From Brasenia schreberi (lineage: Eukaryota > Streptophyta > Magnoliopsida > Nymphaeales > Cabombaceae), in assembly GCA_036023115.1 (NCBI GenBank), contig JAYKKT010000048.1:9834501-9898500 (forward strand): a DNA stretch of 64,000 nucleotides, read 5' to 3'. Shown here piece after piece: positions 24,741-36,629 of the stretch. Position 1 is the first letter of the stretch. Each line of letters starts with the position of its first letter. The position numbers and the translations under genes were made by a program. The notes under the pieces were generated by a model that did not search any database, was not told the origin of the DNA, and was given only the letters and a program-made list of their open reading frames with translations.

Positions 24741-27590
24741 ACAACAACAACTAAGCCTTTCCCCATACTAGACGGGGTCGGCTACATGGATTCTTTGTTT
24801 CCACAGATCCCTATCGTGTGTCATGTTAGCAGTTAACTCCCTATAATCTAGATCATTCTTTATTGTTTCTTTCCAACACTTTTGTGGTCGTCCTCTACCT
24901 CTTTTAATACTTTCCAAATTTAGTTTTTCTAACCTTCTTACCGGTTCTTCTTTTGATCTTCTTTCTATATGTCCAAACCATCTTAAACGATGTTCTCTCA
25001 TTTTATCCTCTATTGGTGCCACTCCTAATTTGTTTCTAATAACCTCATTATGTATACGGTCTTTTCTTGTATGACCACTCATCCATCTCAACATCTTCAT
25101 TTCTGTTACAGACATCTTTTGTACATGTTGATGATTAACTGCCCAACACTCAGAACCATAAAATATGGCAGGCCTAATTGCTGCTCTATAATATTTACCT
25201 TTTAATTTTAATGGTATTTTCTTATCACAAAGAATACCTGATGCTCCTCTCCATTTTAACCAACCAGCATTAATTCTATGTGTAACATCTCCATCAATTC
25301 TTCCATCACTCTGAAAAATTGATCATAGGTATTTAAAACTTTCCTTTTGGGGAATGTAATGTGTGCCAATTTTAATTTTATGTCCTCTGAAGTAACCAAA
25401 TGATCAAACTTACATTTCATATATTTTGTCTTTGTTCTACTAAGTCAAAGGCCTTTGCTTTCTAATGTTTCTCTCCATAGTTCTAATTTTCTATTAACCT
25501 TTTCCTTAGACTCCTCCACTAATATAATGTCATCTACAAATAACATACACCAAGGTACTTCATCTTGAATATGCTTTGTTAACTCATCCATCACCATTAT
25601 AAATAAGTATGGACTTAAAGTTGATCCTTGATGTAACCCAATATTAAATTCAAAGAAGTCTGTCGTTCCTTCATGAGTCCTCACACATGTTTTTGCACCA
25701 TCATACATGTCTCTTATAAGGTTAATATATGTCAATGGGATACCTCTTTTTTCCAAAGTTCTCCAAAGAACCTCCCTCGGTACCCTATCATAAGCTTTTT
25801 CTAGATCAATAAATATCATGTGAAGGTCTTTCTTTTTTGCTCTAAAATGTTCCATAAGACGTCTCAAAAGGTGAATCGTTTCAATAGTAGATCTGCCTAG
25901 CATGAATCCAAATTGGTTCTCTATTGTACTTGATACTTGTCTTAACGTACGTTCGATAATTCTTTCTCATAATTTCATAGTATGACTCATTAACTTGATA
26001 CCTTGATAATTCACACAATTTTGAATGTCTCCCTTGTTCTTATATATGGGTATAAGTGTACTTGCTCTCCATTCCTCATGCATCTTTTAGTTTTTCCATA
26101 TTTCATTAAATAGTCTTGTGAGCCAAGTGATTCCTATTTCTCCTAGTATTTTCCAAACTTCTATAGTAATATTATCTGGTCCTACCGATTTACCACCCTT
26201 CATATGTTTAAGAGCCTCTTTGACTTCATTCTTTTGAATACGTCGGTAGAAATTGTGGTTTATATACTTTTCTGACTTGGCTAAATCTCTTAAACTAATA
26301 CTAACATCTTTATTTTCATTAAAGATATTATAAAAATAGTTTTTTCATCTATTTCTTATATCATCATTTGCCACTAGAATTTTTTCATCATCGTCTTTTA
26401 TGCATCTAACATAATTAAGATCTTTAGTTTTCTTATCTCTAGCCCTAACTATCCTAAAAATATCTCTTTCACCCTCTTTTGAGTTGAGTTTTTTATATAA
26501 GTCCTCCCAAATCTTAGCTTTTGCTTCACTAACGGCCTTTTTCGCTTCCTTCTTTGCTTTCTTATGAACTTCTAAAGTTTCACTAGTTTTTTTAGCATAA
26601 TGTAATTTGTAACATGCCCTCTTTGCCTTGATTTTATTTTGTACTACTTCACTCCACCACCAAGCTTCTTTTTATGCCGGTACACCTCCCTTAGATACCC
26701 CTAACACATCTTTTGCCACTTTCCTAATATATATAGCCATATTGTTCGACATATCACAGGGTGTGCCAACATAATTCAAAACATCTCCTTGAAGGACTTT
26801 CTGTATAACTTTAAATATATCCTCTTTCTCGCTTTTGAGGTTCCACCATTTAGTTTGAATAGCTTGATGCACTTTTTTCTTCTTTGCCCATTTTTTATTT
26901 GTAAATCCATAACTAAAAGTTGATGTTGGGTGGTTAAGCTTTTCCCTGAAATTACCTTACAATCTTTACAACACGCTCTATCTTTTTTTCTACAAATAAA
27001 GTAATCAATTTGTGTTTGTGATAAGCCACTCTTATAAGTAATTAAATGTTCATCTCGTTTTTTGAAGATTGTATTGACTATAAAGAGATCAAATGCCATA
27101 GCAAAATTTAAAATCTCCCTACCTTCCTCATTTATATCCCCAAAACCAAAGTTTTCATGAATCCCTTGATATCCTATAAGCACAAACTATATTCAAAACC
27201 TCTACTCCTAACACTAATTTCAACGTCATGATTCGGTCACCATATCGTTGTATGTCTACTACACTCTCCTTTAATTCTTTATTTATGACGATACCAACTC
27301 CGTTTCGAGCCTTTTCTTTATCTGAGTATCATAATTTAAAACTTGTATCCTCTATCTCCTTTGCTTTTTCTCCAACCCATTTTGTCTCTTGTAAAAATGA
27401 AATATGAATGTTTCTCCGAATCATAGTATCTACCACCTCCATTAGCTTATCCGATAATGTTCCAACATTCCAAGAACCAATACGAATCTTATTATCTAGG
27501 ACTAGCTTCCTTACCCCCCCATCCATCCATAATCAAAATGCGGAGACCCTCTCTGAAAATTTTTCACTACATTCGGGCGGCAATGTAGCG
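24741..27590 (-). mobile_element. Nested RTE-type LINE, nearly full length
   Basis: Its tail ACAACAACAACTAAGCC at 24741 abuts the older copy. The C-terminal block (24768-25115), an RT block (25445-25903) with [18 protein letters not shown] and a VDDI variant of the catalytic motif, and an endonuclease N-terminus (27329-27526: GSWNVGTL, LQETKW) are all present but in separate frames. The 5' end is truncated within the 5' UTR near 27590. The copy is fairly young, judging by its similarity to the one at 46502-47952. Confidence 0.88.
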
Positions 27591-27614
27591 ATGCATGCAT
27601 TGTGAGAGACGCAT

Positions 27615-28344
27615 GCATTGTATGCCAATCTCAGTTTCTACATCCTCTAAATAATCAAACTTACATTCTATATATTCTGTGTTTATTTTACTAAGTCGGA
27701 AGCCTTTGCTTTCTAATATTTCTCTTAATAATTCCAATTTCCTATTAACATTTTTCTTAGACTCATTCACTAATCTAATATCATCTACAAATAACATACA
27801 CCATGGTACTTCATCTTGAATATATTTTGTTATTTTATCAAGGACCAATATAAATAAATATGAACTTAGAGTTGATCCCTGATATAACCCAATATTAACT
27901 TTAAAGAAGTTTATCATTATTTCATGAGTCCTCACACATGTTTTTACTCCATCGTATATGTCTTTTATAAGATTTATATATATATCAATAGGATACATCT
28001 CTTTTCTAAGGTTTTCGAAAGAACATCTCTTGGCACCCTATCATAAGCTTTTTCTATATCAATAAATATCATGTTAAGGTTTTTTTTTTACTATAAAATA
28101 TTTCATTAGACGTCTCAATAGGTGAATCGTTTCAATGATAGATCTACCTTACATGAATCCAAATTGGTTCTCTGATATACTCAATACTTGTCTTAATCTA
28201 CATTCAATAATTTTTTCTCATAAATTTATAAATTTATAGTATAACTTATTAACTTGATACCCCGATAATTCATACAATTATGAATATCTTCCTTGTTCTT
28301 ACGAGTCAAATGATCTCCATTTCTCCTATAATTTGTCATACTTC
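27615..28344 (-). mobile_element. 5' continuation of the interrupted older LINE
   Basis: RT-coding sequence (27567-27998, with MLFVDDIRLV) continues where the 24169-24740 piece stopped, with about 60-70 bp of the element missing between the two. It ends at a (TA)n(TG)n microsatellite, so the rest of the 5' half is lost or replaced. Confidence 0.75.
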
Positions 28345-28430
<86 letters not shown>

Positions 28431-28436
28431 TGTGTT
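28345..28436. repeat. (TA)n(TG)n compound microsatellite
   Basis: About 24 bp of TA run into about 65 bp of TG with two T-rich interruptions near the end. It lies exactly at the broken 5' edge of the older LINE. Confidence 0.95.
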
Positions 28437-29965
28437 TTATATGCATATATCATAAGAGGTTCCATTCCAACAGGGGTTCTTATATAAAATTTCATTGGGT
28501 TTTTGAACCACAAAAAGTGAACGACCTTGTAATTTAGTCCATTTCGAGGTTAAACAAGAGATTGAATAGTTTTAGTGCGTATCAGCTTCTTCCATTAAAG
28601 AAATCCCCGATTCAAGTCAAAATTCAAATTTATGTGGACACATTTCCGGTCCAAGTGTGTCCATTAAAAGGGACGAAGGCGAGCCCCACTATAAAATTTG
28701 ATGACAAAGAACATCTACCGTGCAAACGTAGGCTTCCCGATCTGTGCTCCTGGATAATCCCACTGCCCATGCACCTCTTTTTCGCCCCACTTGGATGGTG
28801 GTGGACATGACTGTTTCGATTGTTCGAATTGGAACCGCATTGCTGGTGAAACCAGTGGTAATCAGAACCGAAACCGGAGACCTCCTTAATTCAATTACGG
28901 TTCATCCTATTCACAAACCAATCCAAAACGAAAATCGGAACCAGGTTTCAAACTGCCACTAAATAGGTTATGTATATATATGTTCAACACTTACTAATAC
29001 AAAGTCATTAGTAGAGAGTGTCCTACTGTTAAGTTTTCGTGAAGCTTATCTGGAACTTGAAGAAAATAAGCCATTGATTTCCTACCGGGCCATGGTGCCC
29101 CGTCAATGATATGATACTCAAACCGGATCCATAACCTTCGATCTATTGAGATCCCAACCCGAATATACATGCATACGTTTGTTTTCTTTCAGCAATACCT
29201 GTTTGTATCTGCATCTGGATCCAGATATGGACATTATCATGGACCCGGGTTCGATATCTGCCACCATGGTTGTTGTTGCAAATGGGTTTTTGGAGAAAAG
29301 CTGTAGCCCCGACCCGTAGTCGTAAGTGGAAGCAAGCACGCTTTGTTTTCCTTCCTTAGGAGTGCCATAAGATATTGAAGCCAATTGTGGGGCTGATTCC
29401 ACGTACAAAGGTTCTGTTCACATTTATGAACCGGTATTCAAGCTTGAAAGAACGAGTACGGGTTGTGGAAGATAAAGAATAGAAAATGGTGATTTGCACA
29501 AACCAAGTATGGTAGAATAGAGGAAGTTTGAGTCAAACGTGGGGAAGGTAATGGTTGCTAAAAGAACATTACAAGAAGGGCCTTCTGATCTTTGACCTAA
29601 AACTGCAAAAGCTTTGGAAATGGAAGCAGCAAAATCTGAATACGCATCTTCAGGGTGAAGCAACAAGAGCAGAACCAGAGGAGTAGTTTAGTCAGCTTAG
29701 GTTCTAGCCAACGCCAGGCTTCTTACTCAAATGATGATGGATCATGAAGCCTCTCCTCTTCTGTATGAGGTTTTTGGGCTTATCTGACTTTTTTAACTTC
29801 TTTTTTCTTTGGACAAATGTGTGACTTTAACCCTGAAGAAGTGATCTTGTGAAAGGACTTCTCTTTTATGTGGTTTAATGTTTTATATTATGGAAAACTA
29901 TACATCAAGGAAATAAAAGATACAACAGGGGCCCTGACTTACCATCCGCGATCATACGTTGTGAA
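28437..29965. other. Gene-poor stretch with a stop-interrupted open frame
   Basis: On the - strand, 29666 down to 29118 reads open in one frame for about 180 codons except for a TAA and a TGA close together near 29415-29422. It has a mixed amino-acid composition, unlike the low-complexity frames nearby. I recognise no family. It may be a small pseudogene or chance. The rest of the stretch shows nothing. Confidence 0.3.
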
Positions 29966-31480
29966 AGAATTCAAAATGAAGTTCATATTATTATAAATAA
30001 AGATTTAAAGGATAGTATGGTGGATATACAACGATATGATGATCGAATTATGATGATAAAATTAGAGTTAGGAGTAGAGGATTTAAATATAGTTTGTACA
30101 TATGTATCCAAGTAAAACTAGAAGATAGTATAAACAATATTTTGGAAGGAGTTAGATAGTTAATTCAAAGAATTTCACAAAGAAAAATGATTTGTTTGAA
30201 ATGAGACTTAAATGGATACGTCACCAAAGAGACATTAGGATATCGAGGTATTAATAAAAATTATAGTTTTGAAGATTTAAATTAAAAAGGTAAGGAGATT
30301 TTAAATTTTACTACCGCATGTGTTTTCTTTATAACTAATATAATCTTTCAAAAAAGATATGAACATTTAATTCCTTATAAGAGTGAATTGTCACAAACAC
30401 TAAAAGTTTTTTTTCGTTTGTAGAAAGAAAGATAGATCGTGTTGTAAAGATTGTAAGGTAATTTAAAGAGAAAGCTTAACTGCCCAGATTTGTAGTTATA
30501 GACTTTATAGTAAAAAAGTAAATACATAAGAAAAGAATGCATAGGAGAACCTCAAAAATGTGAAAGAATCTATTTAAACAAAAAGTTCTTTAAGAAGATG
30601 TTCTGAATTACGTAGGTATACTTGCTGATATGTGGAACAATATGACTATGCATATTAGAAAAGTGACAAAAGATGTGTTAGGTGAATCTAAGGGAGGTAT
30701 ACTGGCACAAAAGGAAGCCTGATGGTGGAGTGAAGTGGTACAAGATAAAATTAAAGCAAAGACGACATGTTACAAATTGCATTATGCCAAGAAGACTAAC
30801 GAAACTGAGAATGCTTATAAGAAAGAAAAGAAAGAAAAGAAAAAACTGTTAATAAGATAAAAATCTAATTTTGAAAAGATTTATATAAAAATCCTAACTT
30901 AAAAGAAGGTGAAAAAATATTTTTAATATAGCTAAGTCTAGAGATAAGAAAGTTAAGGATCTTAATTTTATTAGATGTATCAAAGATAAGAATGAGAAGT
31001 TTCTAGTTGCAAATGATGATATAAAAATAGATAAAAATTATCTTAATAAGTTTTTTAACCAAAATTTGAATCTTAAACATTACTTTAGGAGAGTTAACCA
31101 AATCAAAAATATATATCAACTGTAATTTCTACCAACGTATTCAAAATAATAAAATCAAATAGGCTCTTAAACACATGAAGGTAAATCTATTAGACCAAAC
31201 AATATTCCTAAAGAAGTATGAAAAGTTCTACGAGAGACGGAGATCAATTAACTCATAAGATTATTTAATGAAATATAGAGAACACAAAAGATGTATGAGG
31301 AATAGAGAGCGAGTACACTTATACCCAAATATAATAAGGGAGACATTTAGAATTGTGTGAATTATTGAGTTATCAAGTTAATGAGCAATACTATGAAATT
31401 ATGAAAAAGAATTATGGAATGTAGGTTAAGATAAGTATGAGTACAATAAAGAACCAATTTGGATTCATACCTAACAAATA
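29966..31480 (+). mobile_element. Degenerate RTE-type LINE, endonuclease and 5' RT part
   Basis: It begins inside the endonuclease coding region ([13 protein letters not shown] text at about 29985) and runs through the linker into the start of RT (NQFGFIP-like near 31470), where a second copy begins abruptly. It is full of stops and indels. Confidence 0.75.
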
Positions 31481-33180
31481 TTTTTAGGATAGCTCAGGTT
31501 AGAGACAAAAAAAACTAAGGATCTTACTTTTGTTAGATCCATAAAATATGAGGATTAGAAGATTCTAGTGGCCACTGATGATATCAAAAATAGATGGAAA
31601 TTTTATTTCTCTAAGCCTTTTAATGAAAATATAGATGTTAGTTTTAGCTTAATAGAGTTAACCAAATCAGAAAAGTATATAAACGGTAATTTTTATCGAC
31701 GTATTCAAAAGAATAAAGTGAAAGAGGCGATTAATATATGGAGATTGGTAAATCTATAGGATCAGACAATATTTCTATAGAAATATAGAAAATTCTAGGA
31801 GACATGGGTCTCACTTGATTCACAAGACTATTTAATAAAATATGGAAAACCCAAAAATATTTGAGTAATGAAGAGCGAGTATACTTATACCTATATATAA
31901 GAACAAGAAAGATATTTAGAATTATGTGAATTATCGAGCTATCAAGTTAATGAGTCATACTATGAAATTATGAGAAAGAATTATCAAATGTAGGTTTAGA
32001 CAAGTATCAAGTACAATAGAAAACCAATTTAGATTCATACCCAACAATCTACTATTGAAATGATTCATCTAGTGAGACCTCTTATGAAAAATTATAGAGC
32101 AAAAAAAAGAACCTTCAAATGATATTTATTGATTTAGAAAAAACTTATGATAGAGTGTCAATAGATATTCTTAAAGAACCTTGAAAAAGAGATGTATCCC
32201 ATTGACATACATAAATCTGATAAGAGATGTACGATGGTGCAAAAAGTGTGAGAACTAATCAAGGAATGACAAACTCCTTTGAAGTTAATATTGGGTTACA
32301 TCAGGGATCAACTTTAAGACCATATTTATTTATATTGGTCATTGATGAGTTAACAAAACATATTAAAGATGAAGTACCTTGGTGCATGTTATTTGCATAT
32401 GATATTGTGTTAGTGGATGAGTCTAAGGAAAAAGTTAATAGAAAATTGGAACTATAGAGAGAAATGTTAGAAAGTAAAGGCTTCTGACTTAGTAGAACAA
32501 AGACAAAATATATGGAATGCAAGTTTGATCATTTGGGTACTTCAAAGGACTTAGAAATTAAGATTGGCATACAATGCATCCTTCACAAAGAAGTTTTCAA
32601 TACCTAGGGTCAATTTTTCAAAGTAATAGAAAAATTGATGAAGATGTTACACACAAAATTAATGTTGGTCTTAAAATAGAGAGGGGCATAAGGTATTTTA
32701 TTTAATAAGAAGATACCATTAAAGGTAAAAGGTAAATATTATAAAGCAACAATTAGACCTACTATATTTTATGGTTTTGAGTGTTGGACACTTAATTATC
32801 AATATGTACAAAAGATGTTTGTTGTCTGTAGCATAAATGAAGTTGAAATAGATGAGTGGTCATACATGGAAAGACTGTATGCATAACGAAGTTACTAGAA
32901 ACATATTGGGAGTAGCACCAAGAGAAAATGAGAGAAAATCATTTAACATGGTTTGGACATGTAGAAAAACGATTAAAGGACGCTCCCGTAAGAATATATG
33001 AAAAACTAGATTATCAAAATGTTAGAAGAAGAAGAGGACAACTATAAAAGTGTTATAAAGAAACAATAAAGAATAATCTAGTTTATATTGAGATAATTGA
33101 AAGCATGGCACATGATAGGACTATTTGGAAACAAATAACCTATTTAGCTGACCCCATCTAGTATGAGAAAAGGCTTAGTT
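31481..33180 (+). mobile_element. Second degenerate LINE copy in the array
   Basis: It restarts at an earlier LINE position (TTTTTAGGATAGCT) and runs through RT (32227-32457: [14 protein letters not shown], then a YDI variant of the DDI motif) to the 3' terminus CTAGTATGAGAAAAGGCTTAG near 33150-33175. Numerous stops are present. Confidence 0.78.
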
Positions 33181-33187
33181 CTTGTTG

Positions 33188-34635
33188 TTCTATATAATCT
33201 CATTATAACCAATAAAATCTTCAAAAAACGATATGAGCATTTAATTCCTTATAAGAGTGGTTTGTCACAAACATTAAATGTTTTTTTGTTTGTAGGAAAA
33301 AAGATAGATTGTGTTGTAAAGATTACAAGGAAATTTAAAGTGAAAGCTTAACTACCCAATATCGAATTTTAGTTATAAACTTTGTAGTAAAAAAGTAAAC
33401 ACATAAGAAAAGAATGCAGAGTTATTCGGACTAAATAGTATAACCCCAAAATGAGAAAGAATATATATTTAAACAAATAGTTCTTTAAGAAGATGCTTCG
33501 AATTACGTAGGTACACTTTCTGATATGTGGAACAATACGAGTATGCATATTAAAAAGTGGCAAAAGATATGTTAGGTGAATCTAAGGGACGTATACTGAC
33601 ACAAAAGGAAGTTTGATGGTGGAGTGAAGTGGTATAAGATAAAATTTAAAGCAAAGATGATATGTTACAAATTACATTATGCCAAGAAGACTAGTGAAAC
33701 TTGAGAGGCTTATACGAAAGCAAAGAATGAAAAGAAAAAGACCGTTAATAAGTCAAAAACCAAAATTTGAAAGATTTATGTAAAAAAACTTAACTTAAAA
33801 GAAGGTGAAAAAAATGTTTTTAAGATAGCTAAAGCTAGAGATAAGAAAGTTAAAAATCTTAATTTTATTAGGTGTATGAAAGATAAGGATAAGAAGATTC
33901 TAGTGGCAAATAATAATATAAAAATATATGAAAATTTATCTTAATAAGCTTTTTAATTAAAATTTCGATGTTAGTATTAGTTTAAGAGAACCAAATCAGA
34001 AAATATATATGACGTATTCAAAATAATAAAATCAAAGAGGTTCTTAAACACATAAAAGTTGGTAAATCTTTTAGACCAAACAATATTCATATAGAAGTAT
34101 GAAAAGTTTTAGGAGAGATGAGGATCACTTAACTCATAAGACTATTTAATAAAATATACAGAACCCAAAAGATGTTCGAGGAACAGAGAGCGAGTACACT
34201 TATATCCATATATAAGAACAAGGGAGACATTTAAAGTTGTGCAAATTATCGAGGTATCAAGTTAATGAGTTGTACTATGAAATTATGGAAAAGAATTGTC
34301 GAACATCGGTTAAGACAAGTATTGAGTACAATAGAGAACCAATTTAGATTCATGCTCGATAGATCTACTATTGAAGCGATTTACCTATTGAGACATCTTA
34401 TGGAACATTTTAGAGTAAAAAAAGAACCTTCAAATGATATTTATTGAGGCCCAATAAAAATGTATAAAAAATTCTATTATAAAAATATTAAAAGAGGAAG
34501 AAGACCACAAAAGTGTTGAAAGAAACAAGAAAAAATTATCTTGCTCATGTTGAGTTACATGATAGGGCTTCGTGGAAACAAAGAATCCATGTAGTTGACC
34601 CATCTAATATAGAAAAAAGCTTAGTTATTATTGTT
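33188..34635 (+). mobile_element. Internally deleted LINE copy
   Basis: Endonuclease-end sequence (33200-33350) continues into RT up to ATGATATTTATTGA at about 34432-34445. It then jumps through GGCCCAAT to the C-terminal region and the 3' end at about 34615-34635. About 1 kb of RT core is missing. Confidence 0.75.
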
Positions 34636-34639
34636 GTTA

Positions 34640-35262
34640 TTGTTATCGAAATAGGCTATTAAACATATGAAGGTTGGTAAACTTGTTAGACCAAATAATA
34701 TTCATATAGAAGTATGAAAAGTTCTAGGAGAGACAAGGAGCACTTAACTCATAAGACTATTTAATAAAATATAGAGAACCCAAAAAGTGTCCGAAGAATA
34801 GAGGGTGGGTACACTTATACCCATATATAAGAACAAGAGAGACATTTAGAATTATGTGAATTATTGAGATATCAAGTTAATGAGTCATACTGTAAAATTA
34901 TGGAAATGAATTAGAATTATCGAACATAGGTTAAGAAAAATATCCAATACAATAGAGAACCAATTTGTATTCATTCCCAACAGATCTACTATTGAAGTGA
35001 TTTACCTATTGAGACGCCTTATAGAACATTTTAGAGCAAAAATAAAAGACCTTAAAATGATACTTATTGAGGCCCAATAAGAAGTTATAAAAAACTTGAT
35101 TATGAAAATATTAAAAGAGAAAGAAGAAGAGCACAAAAGTGTTGAAAGAAACAATAAAGAATGATTGCCAACATAGCACATGATAGAGCTATGTGGAAAC
35201 AAAGAATTCATGTAGCTGACCCATCTAATATGGAAAAAAGCTTAGTTATTGTTGTTGTTGTT
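34640..35262 (+). mobile_element. Second LINE copy with the same internal deletion
   Basis: It starts with AATAGGCTATTAAACATATG, equivalent to about 34030 in the previous copy, and has the same TTATTGA/GGCCCAAT deletion junction (about 35068). It ends in AAAAAAGCTTAGTTATTG-type sequence at about 35233-35262. GTTATCGAA occurs at both the start and the end, compatible with either a target-site duplication or a tandem duplication. Confidence 0.75.
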
Positions 35263-35274
35263 ATCGAAGTGCAT

Positions 35275-36235
35275 ACATAAGAATTTATTGGAGATTAAGA
35301 AAAATAGACAATTAGCGCCTTCATAAAATGGAAAAAGCAGTGCCAGTCCTGAACATAGTAGACTAATCATCTTTACATTCACATTTCATGGCAAAGAACG
35401 ACGGACATAAATCGTATGGAGCTTTAGATCATTTTCATGCATGTCTATATTATCATCACTAGCTCATAATTATTCACACTGTTTGCTGCTATAGTGTTAT
35501 GATGCATGCTGATTTTAGTGGTTCAGATAAGAACTGCCGCTGCTTCCCGGGAACATGTGCATACATGACTTTCTTAGTGACCATATGTTGGAGTTGTCCA
35601 CTCTAAGTGTGCCATTCTGGGTTTCGTGATATACTAAGCAAATTCTCTTACCTAGACAGAAAGCTTCCACGATCTCCTTATTTGAATGTAAAATTAGATA
35701 ACTGTGTTCTGCTGTTCCTAGAAATACTAACACATGGATGATGATGTTTGAAGTTCACATTTAAGCCCACAAGCCATCACTAGAACAATGCTTTGCTTCA
35801 AGTCCCCGCAACAGGAATGTGTTTGCTACAGGTATACGCAATATATAAGGTGTTGCGTGGAGTATATATATGCTTCAAGATCAAAAATCAGCTGATGGCA
35901 TGTTCATGTTATCTAGTTCATCAGGTCCTCATAAGAGCTACACCCAAGTAATCGAACTGAGTTCTGCACAAACATGTTTCACAGAAATTACATTATCATT
36001 AAACAACAACCCAGCCCTTGTGGGCAGGCGAAAATATGAGCCTGGCCAGGCCGGGCCATATTTTAGAGAGAGAGAGAGAGAGAGAGGACATTATATATAT
36101 ACATATATATATATATATTAACATGTGTATGCATTTATGTGTGTATCTTAGGCCCTGGTGTAATAAATGGAATGGAATGTACAATCTTATAATGATTTAG
36201 GACCGTACTTATTAAGAATAAGCCACATCCCTATC
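35275..36235. other. Intergenic, no gene seen
   Basis: AT-rich, with a GA run and TA microsatellite at about 36063-36120. No coding or RNA feature was recognised. Confidence 0.4.
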
Positions 36236-36357
36236 TATACATATAAAACAACAACCAAGCATTTTCTCATGAAAAGTAGTGTCAGCTACATGACCTATAT
36301 ATACATGTAAAACAACAACCAAGCCTTTTCTCGTAATAAGTAGTGTCAGCTATAGTA
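36236..36357 (-). repeat. Twin 60-bp copies of a LINE 3' terminus
   Basis: Two head-to-tail copies (about 36236-36296 and about 36297-36357) each contain AAAACAACAACCAAGC, TTTTCTC and GTAGTGTCAGCTA. This is the reverse of the LINE terminus GTCGGCTACxx...GGCTTAG-(TTG)n. They represent either one tail insertion duplicated in tandem or two insertions at the same site. Confidence 0.6.
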
Positions 36358-36629
36358 AAGGTACTGTTGCACTGGCTTGCCATATAGTTGATCAATCAAG
36401 CTAATTTCTCTAATAAATAACATTAGAATCAATTCATAATATTTTCAGGTAACTATACTGGCAACTAAACAATAAAAAGCGGCCACCCGAGAGAAGCCGC
36501 TTTATTCTGATGATTTTCCCCGTATGCTTGCTTGCAGGTCAAGGCAGGAGAAAGAATAAGGCTTCCAAAAGCCCTCACCAATTAAAGAGACAAAAAGTAT
36601 GCATCGAACGGCGATTGAATGGAAGTAAC

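Noticed and set aside
28226..28537. His-Thr and Cys-Val repeat frames
   Set aside because: They are translations of the (TG)n tract.
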